From Pseudomonadota bacterium (GTDB lineage: Bacteria > Pseudomonadota > Gammaproteobacteria > Burkholderiales > Burkholderiaceae_C): a DNA stretch of 64,000 nt. The translations under genes and the position numbers were made by a program. The stretch is taken from NCBI GenBank assembly GCA_021848345.1, contig JAJZUV010000002.1, forward strand, positions 62,001-126,000, in the 5' to 3' direction. The notes under the pieces were generated by a model. The model had not been told where the DNA came from. It did not search any database and saw nothing but the letters and a program-made list of their open reading frames with translations. Below, in pieces: positions 1 to 11,776 of the stretch; position 1 is the first letter of the stretch, and each line of letters opens with the position of its first letter.

Positions 1-2
1 CG

Positions 3-566
3 CTGGGCCTGCCGCTGATCTTCAAGGCCAGCCACGAAGGCTCCACGCTGGGCCTGGCCCGCGCCGACACGCCCGAGCAGGTGGACGACGCCTACGCCGA
101 GGCCGCGCGCTACGACAGCGCGGTGCTGGCCGAAAGCTTCATCACGGGCGACGAGGTCACCTGCGCGGTGCTTGGCGAGGGCGAGCAGGCGCATGCGCTG
201 CCCCTGGTGCGCATCCAGGCGCCCGGAGGCAACTACGACTTCGAGCACAAGTACTACAGCGACGACACCCGCTACCTGTGCCCGGCGCAGCTCCCCGAGG
301 GCGAGGAAGCGGCCATCGCCGACCTGGTGCTGCGCAGCTATCGCGCGCTGGGCTGCCGCGGCTGGGCGCGCGCCGACATCATGATCCGCGCCACCGACCG
401 CAGGCCCTTCCTGCTGGAGATGAACACCAGCCCCGGCATGACCGGCCACTCGCTGGTGCCGATGGCCGCGCGCGCCGCCGGCATCGACTACGAGGATCTG
501 TGCCTGCGCATCCTGGCCGCGGCGCGCCTCGACCAGGCGCCGCGCGCGGGGGGAGAACGCTCGTGA
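3..566 (+). CDS. ddl: D-alanine--D-alanine ligase, 5' part missing (window edge)
   Basis: Cytoplasmic ATP-grasp ligase that makes the D-Ala-D-Ala dipeptide for peptidoglycan. Only the C-terminal 187 residues are here; enzymes of this family have about 310 residues, so roughly the first 120 lie left of the window. Visible are the central ATP-grasp segment [11 protein letters not shown] and, near the end, the metal-binding [12 protein letters not shown] segment with its Glu and Asn. The stop codon overlaps the ftsQ start as GTGA, the usual end of the murC-ddl-ftsQ part of the division and cell-wall cluster. The reading frame is open to the left edge. Confidence 0.95.
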   Translation: MGLPLIFKASHEGSTLGLARADTPEQVDDAYAEAARYDSAVLAESFITGDEVTCAVLGEGEQAHALPLVRIQAPGGNYDFEHKYYSDDTRYLCPAQLPEGEEAAIADLVLRSYRALGCRGWARADIMIRATDRRPFLLEMNTSPGMTGHSLVPMAARAAGIDYEDLCLRILAAARLDQAPRAGGERS

Positions 567-1408
567 ACGGCACGCTGCGCCAGGATCTGCCGCTGGACAT
601 CCGGCTGATGAATTTCACCAGCCGGGCGCTGGTGTGGCTGTTCGTGCTCGGCGCGCTGGCGGCGGCCGGCAACTGGCTGCTGCAGCGCCCTTGGTGGTCC
701 ATTCGCAGCGTGCGCGTGGAAGGCACCTTGCAGCATGTCAGCGCCACCTCGCTGCGCAGCCAGGCGCTGCCGCGGGTGCAGGGCAACTGGTTCACGGTCA
801 GCCTGGGCGCGGTGCAGCAGGCCTTCGAACAGGTGCCCTGGGTGCGCAAGGCGGTGGTGCAGCGCGTGTGGCCGCTGTCGCTGCTGGTGCGTCTGCAGGA
901 GCAGCAGCCGCTGGCCTTGTGGCTGGACGCGACGGGCAACGCGGTGGGCCTGGTCAACGCGCAGGGCGAGAGTTTCGAGGCGAACCTCGGCGAGGTGCAG
1001 GACCTGGGCCTGCCGCGCTTCTTCGGTCCGCCCGCCAGCCAGCAACAGGTGGCCGCCATGTACCGCGACCTGCAACAGCGCTTCGCGCCGCTGCGCTGGC
1101 GCATCGCCAGGCTGGGCCTGGGCGCGCAGGGCGACTGGCAGGTGCAGATCGCGCAGGGCCCGAGCATCGATCTGGGCAACGACAACGACGCGCAGGCCTT
1201 CGCCGAGCGGCTGCAGCGCTTCGTGCGCCTGGAGCCCGGCGTGGCCGCCCACTACGGCCGCGCCGTGGTGTCGGCCGACCTGCGCTATGCCAACGGCTTC
1301 GCGGTGAAGCTGGCGAAGGACGACAACGACGCGGCGAAGGCCGCGCATGGAGCCCGCGGCGCATCGCGTGGCACGGGCAGCAAGGGCAAGTCGAGGGGAG
1401 CTCGGTAA
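563..1408 (+). CDS. ftsQ: cell division protein FtsQ
   Basis: Bitopic inner-membrane divisome protein that links FtsB/FtsL with the late division proteins. The GTG at 563 is chosen as start because a GGGGAGA Shine-Dalgarno sequence precedes it and it overlaps the ddl stop by 4 bp; an in-frame ATG at 608 would shorten the cytoplasmic tail. The 281-residue product has a short N-terminal cytoplasmic stretch, one membrane helix (about residues 21-40) and then a POTRA domain beginning [10 protein letters not shown]. The last 25 residues are basic and low in complexity. The stop is directly followed by the ftsA start (TAAATG), so the two are probably translated together. Confidence 0.95.
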   Translation: MNGTLRQDLPLDIRLMNFTSRALVWLFVLGALAAAGNWLLQRPWWSIRSVRVEGTLQHVSATSLRSQALPRVQGNWFTVSLGAVQQAFEQVPWVRKAVVQRVWPLSLLVRLQEQQPLALWLDATGNAVGLVNAQGESFEANLGEVQDLGLPRFFGPPASQQQVAAMYRDLQQRFAPLRWRIARLGLGAQGDWQVQIAQGPSIDLGNDNDAQAFAERLQRFVRLEPGVAAHYGRAVVSADLRYANGFAVKLAKDDNDAAKAAHGARGASRGTGSKGKSRGAR

Positions 1409-2656
1409 ATGGCGAAGGAGTACAAGGACCTGGTGGTCGGCCTGGACATCGGCACGTCCAAGGTGTCGGCGATGGTCGGGGAGATCCTGCCGGGGCAGGA
1501 TCAGGCCGCCGGCACCCTGAAGATCGTCGGCATGGGACAGGCCTCGACGGCCGGCATGCGCCGCGGCGTGGTGGTCGACATCGAGGCGCTGGTGCAGTCC
1601 ATCCAGTCCGCGCTCAAGGAAGCCGAGCTGATGGCCGACTGCCGCATCACGCGGGTCATCACCGGCATCACCGGGAGCCACATCCGCGGCCAGAACTCCG
1701 CCGGCATGGTGGCCATCAAGGACCGCGAGGTGGCGCCCAACGACGTCATGCGCGTGATCGAGACCGCCAAGGCGGTGAACATCCCGGCCGACCAGCGCCT
1801 GCTGCTGGTGGAGCCCCAGGAGTTCATCATCGACGGCCAGGAGGTGCGCCAGCCGGTGGGCATGAGCGGCATTCGCCTCGAGACCAAGGTGCACATCGTC
1901 ACCGGCGCGCAGACCGCCGCGGAGAACGTGATCAAGTGCGTGCGGCGCTGCGGCCTGGAGGTGGACGCGCTGGTGCTGCACCCGCTGGCCTCCAGCCACG
2001 CCGTGCTGACCCCCGACGAGAAGGAACTCGGCGTGGTGCTGGTGGACATCGGCGCCGGGGTCACCGACGTGGCCATCTACACCGGCGGATCGATCCGGCA
2101 CACCGCGATCATCCCCATCGCCGGCGAGCTCATCACCAGCGACATCGCGATGGCGCTGCGCACCCCCACCAAGGACGCCGAGGACATCAAGATCGAGCAC
2201 GGTGTGGCCAAGCAGCTGCTGGCCGGCGTGGACGAACGCCTGGAGGTTCCCGGCCTGGGCGACCGCGGCCCGCGCATGCTGTCGCGGCAGGCGCTGGCCG
2301 GGGTCATCGAGCCGCGCGTGGAGGAGATCTTCTCCCTCGTGCAGCAGGTGGTGCGCGAATCCGGCTACGAGGAGGTGCTGTCCTCCGGCGTGGTGCTGAC
2401 CGGAGGCGCGTCGCTGATGCCCGGCATGGTCGAGCTGGGCGAGGACATTTTTCTCAAACCGGTCCGCCTGGGGCTGCCGCAGTACAGCGGCCCGCTGGCG
2501 GACATGGCGCGCAGCCCGCGCAATTCCACCGCCATGGGCCTGTTGCTGGAGGCGCTCACGCAGCGCCAGCGCGGCGCCCGTGCGGCGGGAACCAAGTCGG
2601 GCAGCGCCGGGGGGCTTTTCACCCGCGTACGCGATTGGTTCGCGGGGAACTTCTGA
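1409..2656 (+). CDS. ftsA: cell division protein FtsA
   Basis: Actin-like ATPase that tethers FtsZ filaments to the inner membrane and recruits later divisome proteins. The 415 residues match the family length. The phosphate-1 motif GLDIGTSKV is near residue 11, the second phosphate loop VVLVDIGAGVTDVA is near residue 210, and the C-terminal 14 residues (GLFTRVRDWFAGNF) form the amphipathic membrane-targeting helix. The start ATG abuts the ftsQ stop and is preceded by GGGGAG. The next gene, ftsZ, is 90 bp downstream with its own strong ribosome site. Confidence 0.97.
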   Translation: MAKEYKDLVVGLDIGTSKVSAMVGEILPGQDQAAGTLKIVGMGQASTAGMRRGVVVDIEALVQSIQSALKEAELMADCRITRVITGITGSHIRGQNSAGMVAIKDREVAPNDVMRVIETAKAVNIPADQRLLLVEPQEFIIDGQEVRQPVGMSGIRLETKVHIVTGAQTAAENVIKCVRRCGLEVDALVLHPLASSHAVLTPDEKELGVVLVDIGAGVTDVAIYTGGSIRHTAIIPIAGELITSDIAMALRTPTKDAEDIKIEHGVAKQLLAGVDERLEVPGLGDRGPRMLSRQALAGVIEPRVEEIFSLVQQVVRESGYEEVLSSGVVLTGGASLMPGMVELGEDIFLKPVRLGLPQYSGPLADMARSPRNSTAMGLLLEALTQRQRGARAAGTKSGSAGGLFTRVRDWFAGNF

Positions 2657-2746
2657 ATCGTGATCGTTTCACGGGGGCCCGTCGTTCGCGGCGGGCGATT
2701 GGCAGCAGGCAGGTGAAGTCTTTTCTATTCCGGACGGAGGTGCATC

Positions 2747-3943
2747 ATGGGTTTTGAAATGATCGAGGACGTTGGCGACAGCGGTTTCAACAATGGAACC
2801 AACATCAAGGTGATCGGCGTGGGCGGCGGCGGCGGCAACGCCGTCGAGCACATGATCGCAAGCGGCGTCAAGGGCGTGGAGTTCATCTGCGCCAACACCG
2901 ACGCGCAGGCGCTCAAGAGCTCGAGCTCGCAGCGCTTCATCCAGCTCGGCCGCACGGGCCTGGGCGCCGGCGGCAAGCCGCAGGTCGGGCGCGACGCCGC
3001 CGAGCAGGCGCAGGCGCAGATCCGCGAGACCCTGAGCGGCGCGCACATGCTGTTCATCACCGCGGGCATGGGCGGCGGCACCGGCACCGGCGCGGCGCCG
3101 GTGGTGGCGCGCATCGCGCGCGAGATGGGCATCCTGACGGTGGCCGTGGTGACCAAGCCCTTCGAGTTCGAGGGCACCAAGCGCCTGGGTCACGCCGAGA
3201 GCGGGCTGGAGGAGCTGGAGAAGAACGTCGATTCGCTGATCGTGGTGCTCAACGAGAAGCTGCTCGAGGTCTACGGCGATGACATCTCGCAGAAGGAAGC
3301 CTTCGCCAAGGCCAACGACGTGCTGAAGAACGCCACCGGCGGCATCGCCGAGATCATCAACGTGCCGGGCATGATCAACGCCGACTTCGAGGACGTGAAG
3401 ACGGTGATGGGCGAGCCGGGCAAGGCGATGATGGGCACCGCCGTCGCCAGCGGCGCCGACCGCGCGCGCCTGGCGGCCGAGCAGGCCGTCGTGTGCCCGC
3501 TGCTCGACGGCGTGGACCTGTCGGGCGCCAAGGGCGTGCTGGTCAACATCACCGCCGACGACTCGCTCAAGCTGAGCGAGACCCGCGAGGCGATGAACGC
3601 CATCCGCGCCTACGCGTCGCCGGAAGCCCACATCATCTTCGGTACCGTCAACGACCCTTCGATGGGCGACTCGCTGCGCGTGACCGTGCTGGCCACGGGC
3701 CTGTCGCGCGCCAAGGCCGCCGCGAAGGCGGCTCCCACGCTGACCGTGCTGCGCACCGGCACCGACGCGGCGCCGGTGAGCATGGGCGCGGCGCTCGGCG
3801 GCGTCGGCGTGGACAGCAGCCAGATCCCGGCGATCTGGCGCAATCCGCGCGGCAACGCGCCGTCCGCGCACGTCAACGCGCTGATGCAGGGCGGCATGGA
3901 GGAAATGGAAATCCCCGCCTTCCTGCGCAAGCAAGCAGATTGA
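2747..3943 (+). CDS. ftsZ: cell division GTPase FtsZ
   Basis: Tubulin homologue that forms the Z ring. The glycine-rich GTP-binding motif GGGTGTGAAPV is near residue 110 and the T7-loop region NADFEDVKTVM near residue 205. The protein ends in the conserved binding tail EIPAFLRKQAD, used by FtsA, ZipA and ZapD; zapD itself lies at 12 kb. The start is well supported by GGAGGTG six bases upstream. At 398 residues it has the usual length. Two hairpin repeats begin 11 bp after the stop and may end or stabilise the transcript. Confidence 0.98.
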   Translation: MGFEMIEDVGDSGFNNGTNIKVIGVGGGGGNAVEHMIASGVKGVEFICANTDAQALKSSSSQRFIQLGRTGLGAGGKPQVGRDAAEQAQAQIRETLSGAHMLFITAGMGGGTGTGAAPVVARIAREMGILTVAVVTKPFEFEGTKRLGHAESGLEELEKNVDSLIVVLNEKLLEVYGDDISQKEAFAKANDVLKNATGGIAEIINVPGMINADFEDVKTVMGEPGKAMMGTAVASGADRARLAAEQAVVCPLLDGVDLSGAKGVLVNITADDSLKLSETREAMNAIRAYASPEAHIIFGTVNDPSMGDSLRVTVLATGLSRAKAAAKAAPTLTVLRTGTDAAPVSMGAALGGVGVDSSQIPAIWRNPRGNAPSAHVNALMQGGMEEMEIPAFLRKQAD

Positions 3944-3954
3944 TGGACGACCCG

Positions 3955-4023
3955 CACCGCTCGCTGCGCTCGCTGCCCCCCGAGGGGGTCAGTCGGCTTG
4001 GGGCGGCCCTGCGCCGACTGAGC
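3955..4023 (+). repeat. intergenic hairpin repeat, type 1, copy 1
   Basis: A 69-bp unit identical to 4033-4101. It contains a small CCCCC/GGGGG hairpin and then the stem CAGTCGGC...GCCGACTG around the loop TTGGGGCGGCCCTGC. It follows ftsZ. The strand is nominal. Confidence 0.9.
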
Positions 4024-4032
4024 GACGGCCCC

Positions 4033-4101
4033 CACCGCTCGCTGCGCTCGCTGCCCCCCGAGGGGGTCAGTCGGCTTGGGGCGGCCCTGCGCCGACTGAG
4101 C
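4033..4101 (+). repeat. intergenic hairpin repeat, type 1, copy 2
   Basis: Exact second copy of the 69-bp unit, with 9 bp between copies (period 78 bp). The perfect identity of two long copies points to recent duplication or gene conversion. A related unit with a different stem lies at 5345-5393, beyond lpxC. Confidence 0.9.
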
Positions 4102-4295
4102 TCGCCGCTGCGAACGTGGGGCGGTTGTCCATGAGTTAGCGTCTCCTCCGCCGCGGCGCGTCGCGCGGCGTGCCGGCAGGGCCTCTCCCCGTGGCCCAGC
4201 CGGTGCGTCGCCGACGCGCCGGAATCCGCGCCCCCGGCGCGCGCATTGCCTCCTGCGCGCAACGGGGGCGTCGGCGTCGGCGCCATGCCGGCAAG

Positions 4296-4330
4296 TTGCC
4301 GGGCCTGTGGTTACAATAAACGATAACAAT
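4296..4330 (+). promoter_or_regulatory. AT-rich promoter candidate for lpxC
   Basis: Between GC-rich flanks an AT-rich patch carries TACAAT (4312-4317) and TAACAAT (4324-4330), about 50-65 bp before the lpxC ATG. TTGCCG at 4296-4301 is too close to the first and too far from the second for ideal spacing, so the exact hexamers are uncertain. The rest of 4102-4377 is GC-rich with no gene visible. Confidence 0.35.
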
Positions 4331-4377
4331 AAGAAAGCAATTTTCGATTGAAAAAATCAGATCCCAGAGGCCCGTCG

Positions 4378-5307
4378 ATGCTCGCCCAGCGCTCGATCCG
4401 TTCCGCCACTCGCGCCGTCGGCGTGGGCCTGCACAGCAGCGAGCGCGTGGAACTCAGTCTGTTGCCGGCCCCGCCGGACAGCGGCATCGTGGTGCGCCGC
4501 GTCGACTTGCCGCAGCCGGTAAGCATCCCGCTGAGCCCGCAGGCCGTGGTGGACACGCGCATGGCCACCACGCTGGGCGCCGGCGGAGCCAAGGTGCACA
4601 CGGTCGAGCATCTGCTGTCGGCCTGCTGCGGCCTCGGCGTGGACAATCTGGTGATCGAGGTCGACGCGGAGGAAATCCCCATCCTCGACGGTTCGGCCTC
4701 GTCCTTCGTCTATCTGCTGCAATCGGCGGGCCTGCAGGACCAGGACCGGCCGCGGCGTTTCGTGCGCGTGCTCAAGCCCGTGGAAGTGCGCACCCAGGAA
4801 CGGGACGGCGAGAAATGGGCTCGCCTGGAACCGCACGACGGCTTCCGGCTGGATTTCGCCATCGAATTCGGCCATCCGGCCATCGACCGCACCGCGCAGG
4901 ACTTCCGGTTCGAATTCTCGATGCCCGAATACGTGCGGGAGATCGCGCGCGCGCGCACCTTCGGCTTCGTGCGCGACGTGGACGCCCTGCGCGAAATCGG
5001 TCTGGCCCAGGGCGGAAGCCTGGAGAACGCCATCGTCATGGACGAGTCGCGCATCCTGAACCAGGGCGGACTGCGCTTCGACGCCGAATTCGTCAAGCAC
5101 AAGATGCTCGACGCCATCGGCGACCTGTACGTGATCGGGCACCCCATCCTGGGCGCCTACAGCGCCTACCGCAGCGGCCACGCGCTCAACAACGCGCTGC
5201 TGCGCGCGCTGGGCAACGACCCCGAGGCCTTCGAGATGGTGGTTTTCGACGACGAGGCCGACGCTCCGGCGGGCTTCCGCGCGTCGGCGCGCAGCCTGTT
5301 GTATTGA
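4378..5307 (+). CDS. lpxC: UDP-3-O-acyl-N-acetylglucosamine deacetylase
   Basis: Zinc-dependent cytosolic deacetylase, the committed step of lipid A synthesis. The ATG at 4378 (AGAGG seven bases before it) gives 309 residues beginning [20 protein letters not shown], the normal start of the family; a TTG at 4348 would add ten residues. Zinc-ligand regions are visible: HTVEHLLSA near residue 80, and [11 protein letters not shown] with its His and Asp near residue 240. The His in [10 protein letters not shown] near residue 268 is the likely catalytic base. As usual in betaproteobacteria lpxC follows ftsZ, but here repeats and its own AT-rich upstream patch suggest separate transcription. Confidence 0.97.
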   Translation: MLAQRSIRSATRAVGVGLHSSERVELSLLPAPPDSGIVVRRVDLPQPVSIPLSPQAVVDTRMATTLGAGGAKVHTVEHLLSACCGLGVDNLVIEVDAEEIPILDGSASSFVYLLQSAGLQDQDRPRRFVRVLKPVEVRTQERDGEKWARLEPHDGFRLDFAIEFGHPAIDRTAQDFRFEFSMPEYVREIARARTFGFVRDVDALREIGLAQGGSLENAIVMDESRILNQGGLRFDAEFVKHKMLDAIGDLYVIGHPILGAYSAYRSGHALNNALLRALGNDPEAFEMVVFDDEADAPAGFRASARSLLY

Positions 5308-5315
5308 CGTTTACA

Positions 5316-5424
5316 GCCCCCAGGGCCAGGCTGCGCCTGACCCGCCCCCCGAGGGGGTCAAGTCATCTTGGGACGGCCCTGCGATGACTTGAGGCGGCCC
5401 CCAGGGCCAGGCCGCGCCTGACCC
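5316..5424 (+). repeat. intergenic hairpin repeat, type 2, with flanking direct repeats
   Basis: The core 5345-5393 shares with the type 1 units the CCCCCC-GAGGGGG-TCA lead and the loop TTGGGACGGCCCTGC (one change), but its stem is CAAGTCATC...GATGACTTG, unrelated to the type 1 arms. The core is bracketed by a 28-bp direct repeat with one mismatch (5316-5343 and 5397-5424). It fills the gap between convergent lpxC and dciA and could act as a bidirectional terminator. It ends exactly at the dciA stop codon. Confidence 0.85.
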
Positions 5425-5892
5425 TCAGAACCGGCCGCGCAGCGCGCGCAGGCGCTCGCGTACCGCGAGCGGCGCGGTGCTCGGTTGCACGGGCGCCTCG
5501 GCGCGCCCCGGGGCGCCGAGGCCCTGGGCCATCACCACGCGCACCTGGATGCGCTGCAGCGCCCAGCCGGCCTGCTGCAGGCGGCGCAGCAGCAGCGGAA
5601 CGTGCAATTTGAGCTTGGCGGCCACCGCCGGCGAACTGGCGCTGAGGGTCCAGCAGCCCTCGGCGAAGCGCCCCGGCTGCACCGCGCCGGCCATCTCCGG
5701 CCCCAGGGCCCGCGCCAGTTCCTCACCCATTCGGCGCGAATCCAGCGCCTGCTGCTGCAGGCCGAGCAACAGCGGCGTGCGCTGCATCCATTGATGCACC
5801 GTGGCGCTTCGCCCGGGGCCGCCGGGCGCGACGCGACGTCCGCTGGCGGGGCGTCGGATGGGGGGCTTGCCGGGAATCGGTTCACTGGCCAT
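5425..5892 (-). CDS. DciA-like DUF721 protein
   Basis: A 155-residue protein of the DUF721 type, the family of the DnaB helicase loader DciA. In betaproteobacteria a DUF721 gene is commonly found between lpxC and secA, as here. The N-terminal 35 residues are basic and proline-rich; the folded part is around residues 40-130. The ATG at 5892 is preceded directly by an in-frame TAA, so no upstream extension is possible. There is no Shine-Dalgarno sequence: a 267-bp hairpin element begins four bases before the start codon. Expression may be weak or driven from inside the element. The family call rests on pattern and position, and the function is inferred. Confidence 0.75.
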   Translation of the reverse strand: MASEPIPGKPPIRRPASGRRVAPGGPGRSATVHQWMQRTPLLLGLQQQALDSRRMGEELARALGPEMAGAVQPGRFAEGCWTLSASSPAVAAKLKLHVPLLLRRLQQAGWALQRIQVRVVMAQGLGAPGRAEAPVQPSTAPLAVRERLRALRGRF

Positions 5893-5896
5893 TTAG

Positions 5897-6163
5897 CAGG
5901 CTGTTGAAGGACCGGAGGGGGCCGCGCGCAGGCGCTGCGGGATGAGCTGCAAGGCGCCCAAGCCAAGGCCAGGCTGGACGCCTGGCCTGCTTGGGCAACG
6001 CCGCGGATCGCCCGCAGCGCCTGCGCCCGAAGGGTTGGCGCGGAATCGTGCCCTGGCCGCACCCCGGATCTTGCGCGGGCGCCCAGCCCGCGCTGCGATC
6101 CGGCGCACGCCCATCATCCCGATTCTGCGCCAACGCGACCCCCTCCGGTATTTCAACAGCCTG
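5897..6163. mobile_element. MITE-like double-hairpin element
   Basis: 267 bp bounded by 25-bp terminal inverted repeats (5897-5921 and 6139-6163, 23 of 25 positions matching; outer end CAGGCTGTTGAA). TAG flanks both ends (5894-5896 and 6164-6166), a possible 3-bp target duplication. Inside are two successive nested stem-loops. The first is a perfect 16-bp stem (5926-5941 with 6011-6026) holding an inner hairpin (5956-5996). The second pairs GTTGGCGC...GAATCG (about 6034-6050) with CGATTC...GCGCCAAC (about 6120-6135) and encloses an inner GATC/GCGCGGGC hairpin. No coding sequence is seen. It looks like a non-autonomous element; the parent family is unknown. Confidence 0.75.
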
Positions 6164-6295
6164 TAGGCGGTATTGTCGCTCGATCGGCCGTGGCGACGGG
6201 CATGCGGCGCTGGCGACTAGAATGGCTGTTTTGCGTCCAGGCCGTAGGGGTCCGAGCCCCTGGCGCGAGGCGGTCGCCGCCCTGCGTGGCCGCCC

Positions 6296-9106
<2,811 letters not shown>

Positions 9107-9143
9107 GCGAGCCCATCATCCAGCTTTGCACGGAGGGACGGCG

Positions 9144-10379
9144 ATGGCCGTGAATCTGCAGGCACCCGATCCGGCCTCGCTGCACGCGGTGGCCGGTGTG
9201 CGTATCGGCGTGGCCGAGGCCGGCATCCGCAAGGCCGGGCGGCGCGACCTGACCCTGCTGGCCTTCGATGCCGGCACCCGCGTGGCCGGAGTGTTCACGC
9301 GCAATCGCTTCTGCGCGGCTCCGGTGCAGGTATGCCGCGAGCACCTGGGCGACGCGCGCTGCGCCGAGGTGCGCGCGATGGTGGTCAACACCGGATGCGC
9401 GAACGCCGGCACCGGCGCGCAGGGGCTGGCCGACGCGCGCGAGAGTTGCGAGGCGGTGGCCCGACTGCTGGGCGTGTCCGCGCGCCAGGTGCTGCCGTTC
9501 TCCACCGGGGTGATCCTCGAGCCGCTGCCGCTCGCGCGCCTGCGCGACGGGCTGCCGCTCGCGCAGGCCGATCTGCGTGCCGATGCCTGGGCCGACGCGG
9601 CCGCGGCCATCATGACCACCGACACGGTGCCCAAGGCCGCCAGCGAACGCGTGCTCATCGACGGCGTGGCGGTGCACGTCACCGGCATCGCCAAGGGCGC
9701 GGGCATGATCCGCCCCGACATGGCGACCATGCTCGGATTCATCGCCACCGACGCGGCGGTGGCGCCGCAGCTGCTGGCGCGCCTGGTGCGCGAGGTGGCC
9801 GACGGCTCCTTCAACTGCGTCACGGTGGACGGCGACACCTCCACCAACGATTCGCTGGTGCTCGCCGCGACGGGCGCCTGCGGCCTGCCCGAGATCGTCG
9901 ATGCCGCGTCGCCCCAGGCGCGCGCGCTGCACGCCGCGCTGCTGCGCGTGGCGCAGCGCCTGGCACAGGCCATCGTGCGCGACGGCGAGGGCGCCACCAA
10001 GTTCATCACCATCCAGGTGCAGGGCGCGCGCAACGTGGCCGAGGCGCGCCGCGTGGGCTACGCGGTGGCCCATTCACCGCTGGTGAAGACGGCTTTTTTC
10101 GCCAGCGACCCCAACCTGGGACGCATCCTGGCGGCGGTGGGTTATGCCGGCGTGGACGATCTGGACGTCGACGGCGTGGAACTGTTCCTCGACGAGGTGC
10201 ACGTGGCCACGCGCGGCGGCCGTCATCCGGAGTACCGGGAAGCGGACGGACAGCGCGTGATGGCCAAGCCGGAGATCCTGGTGCGCATCGTGCTGGGGCG
10301 CGGGGACCATGCGGCCACGCTGTGGACCTGCGACCTGTCGCACGACTACGTGTCCATCAACGCCGACTACCGGAGCTGA
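9144..10379 (+). CDS. argJ: bifunctional ornithine acetyltransferase / N-acetylglutamate synthase
   Basis: Transfers acetyl from N-acetylornithine to glutamate, recycling acetyl in arginine synthesis; many family members also make N-acetylglutamate from acetyl-CoA. The ATG at 9144 follows CGGAGGG and gives 411 residues. The self-cleavage site is in [14 protein letters not shown], with the nucleophile Thr at about residue 195, so mature enzyme would be alpha and beta chains. It lies 37 bp after secA and 2 bp before the DUF815 gene, with which it probably shares a transcript. argH is 14 kb away. Confidence 0.97.
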   Translation: MAVNLQAPDPASLHAVAGVRIGVAEAGIRKAGRRDLTLLAFDAGTRVAGVFTRNRFCAAPVQVCREHLGDARCAEVRAMVVNTGCANAGTGAQGLADARESCEAVARLLGVSARQVLPFSTGVILEPLPLARLRDGLPLAQADLRADAWADAAAAIMTTDTVPKAASERVLIDGVAVHVTGIAKGAGMIRPDMATMLGFIATDAAVAPQLLARLVREVADGSFNCVTVDGDTSTNDSLVLAATGACGLPEIVDAASPQARALHAALLRVAQRLAQAIVRDGEGATKFITIQVQGARNVAEARRVGYAVAHSPLVKTAFFASDPNLGRILAAVGYAGVDDLDVDGVELFLDEVHVATRGGRHPEYREADGQRVMAKPEILVRIVLGRGDHAATLWTCDLSHDYVSINADYRS

Positions 10380-10381
10380 GC

Positions 10382-11305
10382 ATGGCGCGCAAAGCTGCCG
10401 CGGCGGCCTTGCCCGCCGCGTCGTCGCCCTTGGATCCGATGGCCCGCCTGGCCGGCCTGCTGGACCAGGCCGAGCGGGTGCTGGGCCGCCTGGAACAGAC
10501 CCTGGCGCCCGGCCTCGCCACGCCGGACTGGGACGCCGCGAGCGCTTTCCGCTGGCGCCGTCGGGGCTCCCAGGCCTGGCTGCAGCCGGTGCCGCAGCCG
10601 GCGGTGATGCGTTTCACCGACCTGCAGGGCATCGACGAACAGAAGGCCCGCCTGGAGCGCAATACCCGTCAGTTCGTCGCCGGACGCCCGGCCAACAATG
10701 CGCTGCTCACCGGCGCGCGCGGCACGGGCAAGAGCTCCCTGGTGAAGGCCTGCCTGCACGCCTTCGCGCCCAAGGGGCTGCGCCTGATCGAGATGGACAA
10801 GGCCGACCTGGTGGATCTGCCCGAACTGGTCGACATGGTGCGCGCTCGCCGCGAGCGTTTCGTCGTGTTTTCCGACGACCTGTCCTTCGACCAGGGAGAG
10901 CCGGGCTACAAGGCGCTGAAGTCGGTACTCGACGGCTCGGTGGCGGGGACGGCCGACAACCTGCTGATCTACGCCACCTCCAACCGGCGCCACCTGCTGC
11001 CCGAGTACATGCACGAGAACCTGGAGGCCACGCACAGCGAAAGCGGCGAGGTGCATCCGGGCGAGGGCACGGAGGAGAAGGTTTCGCTGTCGGACCGATT
11101 CGGCCTGTGGCTGAGTTTCTATCCCTTCGACCAGGAGCACTACCTGCGCATCGCCGAGCACTGGTTGCAGGTGTTCGGGCTGAGCGAGCAGCAGGCACGG
11201 GCGGCGCACGCCGAGGCCTTGCTGTGGGCGCTGGAGCGCGGCTCGCGCTCGGGGCGCATCGCCTGGCAGTTCGCGCGCGACTACTGCGGGCGGCGCCGCA
11301 AGTGA
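10382..11305 (+). CDS. DUF815-type AAA ATP-binding protein
   Basis: A 307-residue P-loop protein of the DUF815 family, whose cellular role is not established. About 80 residues of helical N-terminal sequence precede the Walker A motif GARGTGKSSLVK (near residue 110). FVVFSDDLSFD (about 160) resembles Walker B, and IYATSNRRHLLPEYM (about 200) resembles sensor 1. It starts 2 bp after argJ and its stop overlaps the next gene as GTGA, so argJ, this gene and the Nudix gene form a unit; the same neighbourhood recurs in betaproteobacteria. Confidence 0.88.
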   Translation: MARKAAAAALPAASSPLDPMARLAGLLDQAERVLGRLEQTLAPGLATPDWDAASAFRWRRRGSQAWLQPVPQPAVMRFTDLQGIDEQKARLERNTRQFVAGRPANNALLTGARGTGKSSLVKACLHAFAPKGLRLIEMDKADLVDLPELVDMVRARRERFVVFSDDLSFDQGEPGYKALKSVLDGSVAGTADNLLIYATSNRRHLLPEYMHENLEATHSESGEVHPGEGTEEKVSLSDRFGLWLSFYPFDQEHYLRIAEHWLQVFGLSEQQARAAHAEALLWALERGSRSGRIAWQFARDYCGRRRK

Positions 11306-11748
11306 ACACGCCGCCCGACGCCGAGGCCGAGCGCGCGCTGGTGCCGGTCGCCGTGGGAGTATTGCTGCGCGACGACGGCAGCTTCCTGCTGGGCAGTCGC
11401 CCCGAAGGCAAGCCCTGGGCCGGCTATTGGGAATTCCCGGGAGGCAAGATCGAACCGGGCGAGACCCTGGTGCAGGCCTTGCGCCGCGAGTTGCGCGAGG
11501 AACTCGCCATCGACATCGCCGATGCCGAGTTCTGGAAATCCTGCATCGTCGACTACCCGCACGCGCGGGTGGACCTGCGCTTTTGCAAGGTGCGCCGCTG
11601 GAGCGGCGAGCCGCGTGCCTGCGAGGGCCAGCAATTGGCCTGGCAGGACCTGCCGGTGCAGGTGGAGCCGGTGCTGCCGGGCACCATTCCGGTATTGCGC
11701 TGGCTGGCCGACGAACGGCGTCACACGGGGCCCACGCACCGCGAGTGA
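11302..11748 (+). CDS. mutT: MutT-like Nudix hydrolase
   Basis: A 148-residue Nudix enzyme, most likely the 8-oxo-dGTP pyrophosphohydrolase that keeps oxidised guanine out of DNA. The Nudix box GGKIEPGETLVQALRREL continues into REEL, giving the GX5EX7REUXEEXG pattern near residues 46-68. The GTG start at 11302 overlaps the preceding stop by 4 bp, consistent with translational coupling. Substrate choice cannot be read from the box alone, so another nucleotide diphosphatase is possible. Confidence 0.88.
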   Translation: MNTPPDAEAERALVPVAVGVLLRDDGSFLLGSRPEGKPWAGYWEFPGGKIEPGETLVQALRRELREELAIDIADAEFWKSCIVDYPHARVDLRFCKVRRWSGEPRACEGQQLAWQDLPVQVEPVLPGTIPVLRWLADERRHTGPTHRE

Positions 11749-11776
11749 ACGCGCGGCGCGGCGCCGCGGTCCGGCC

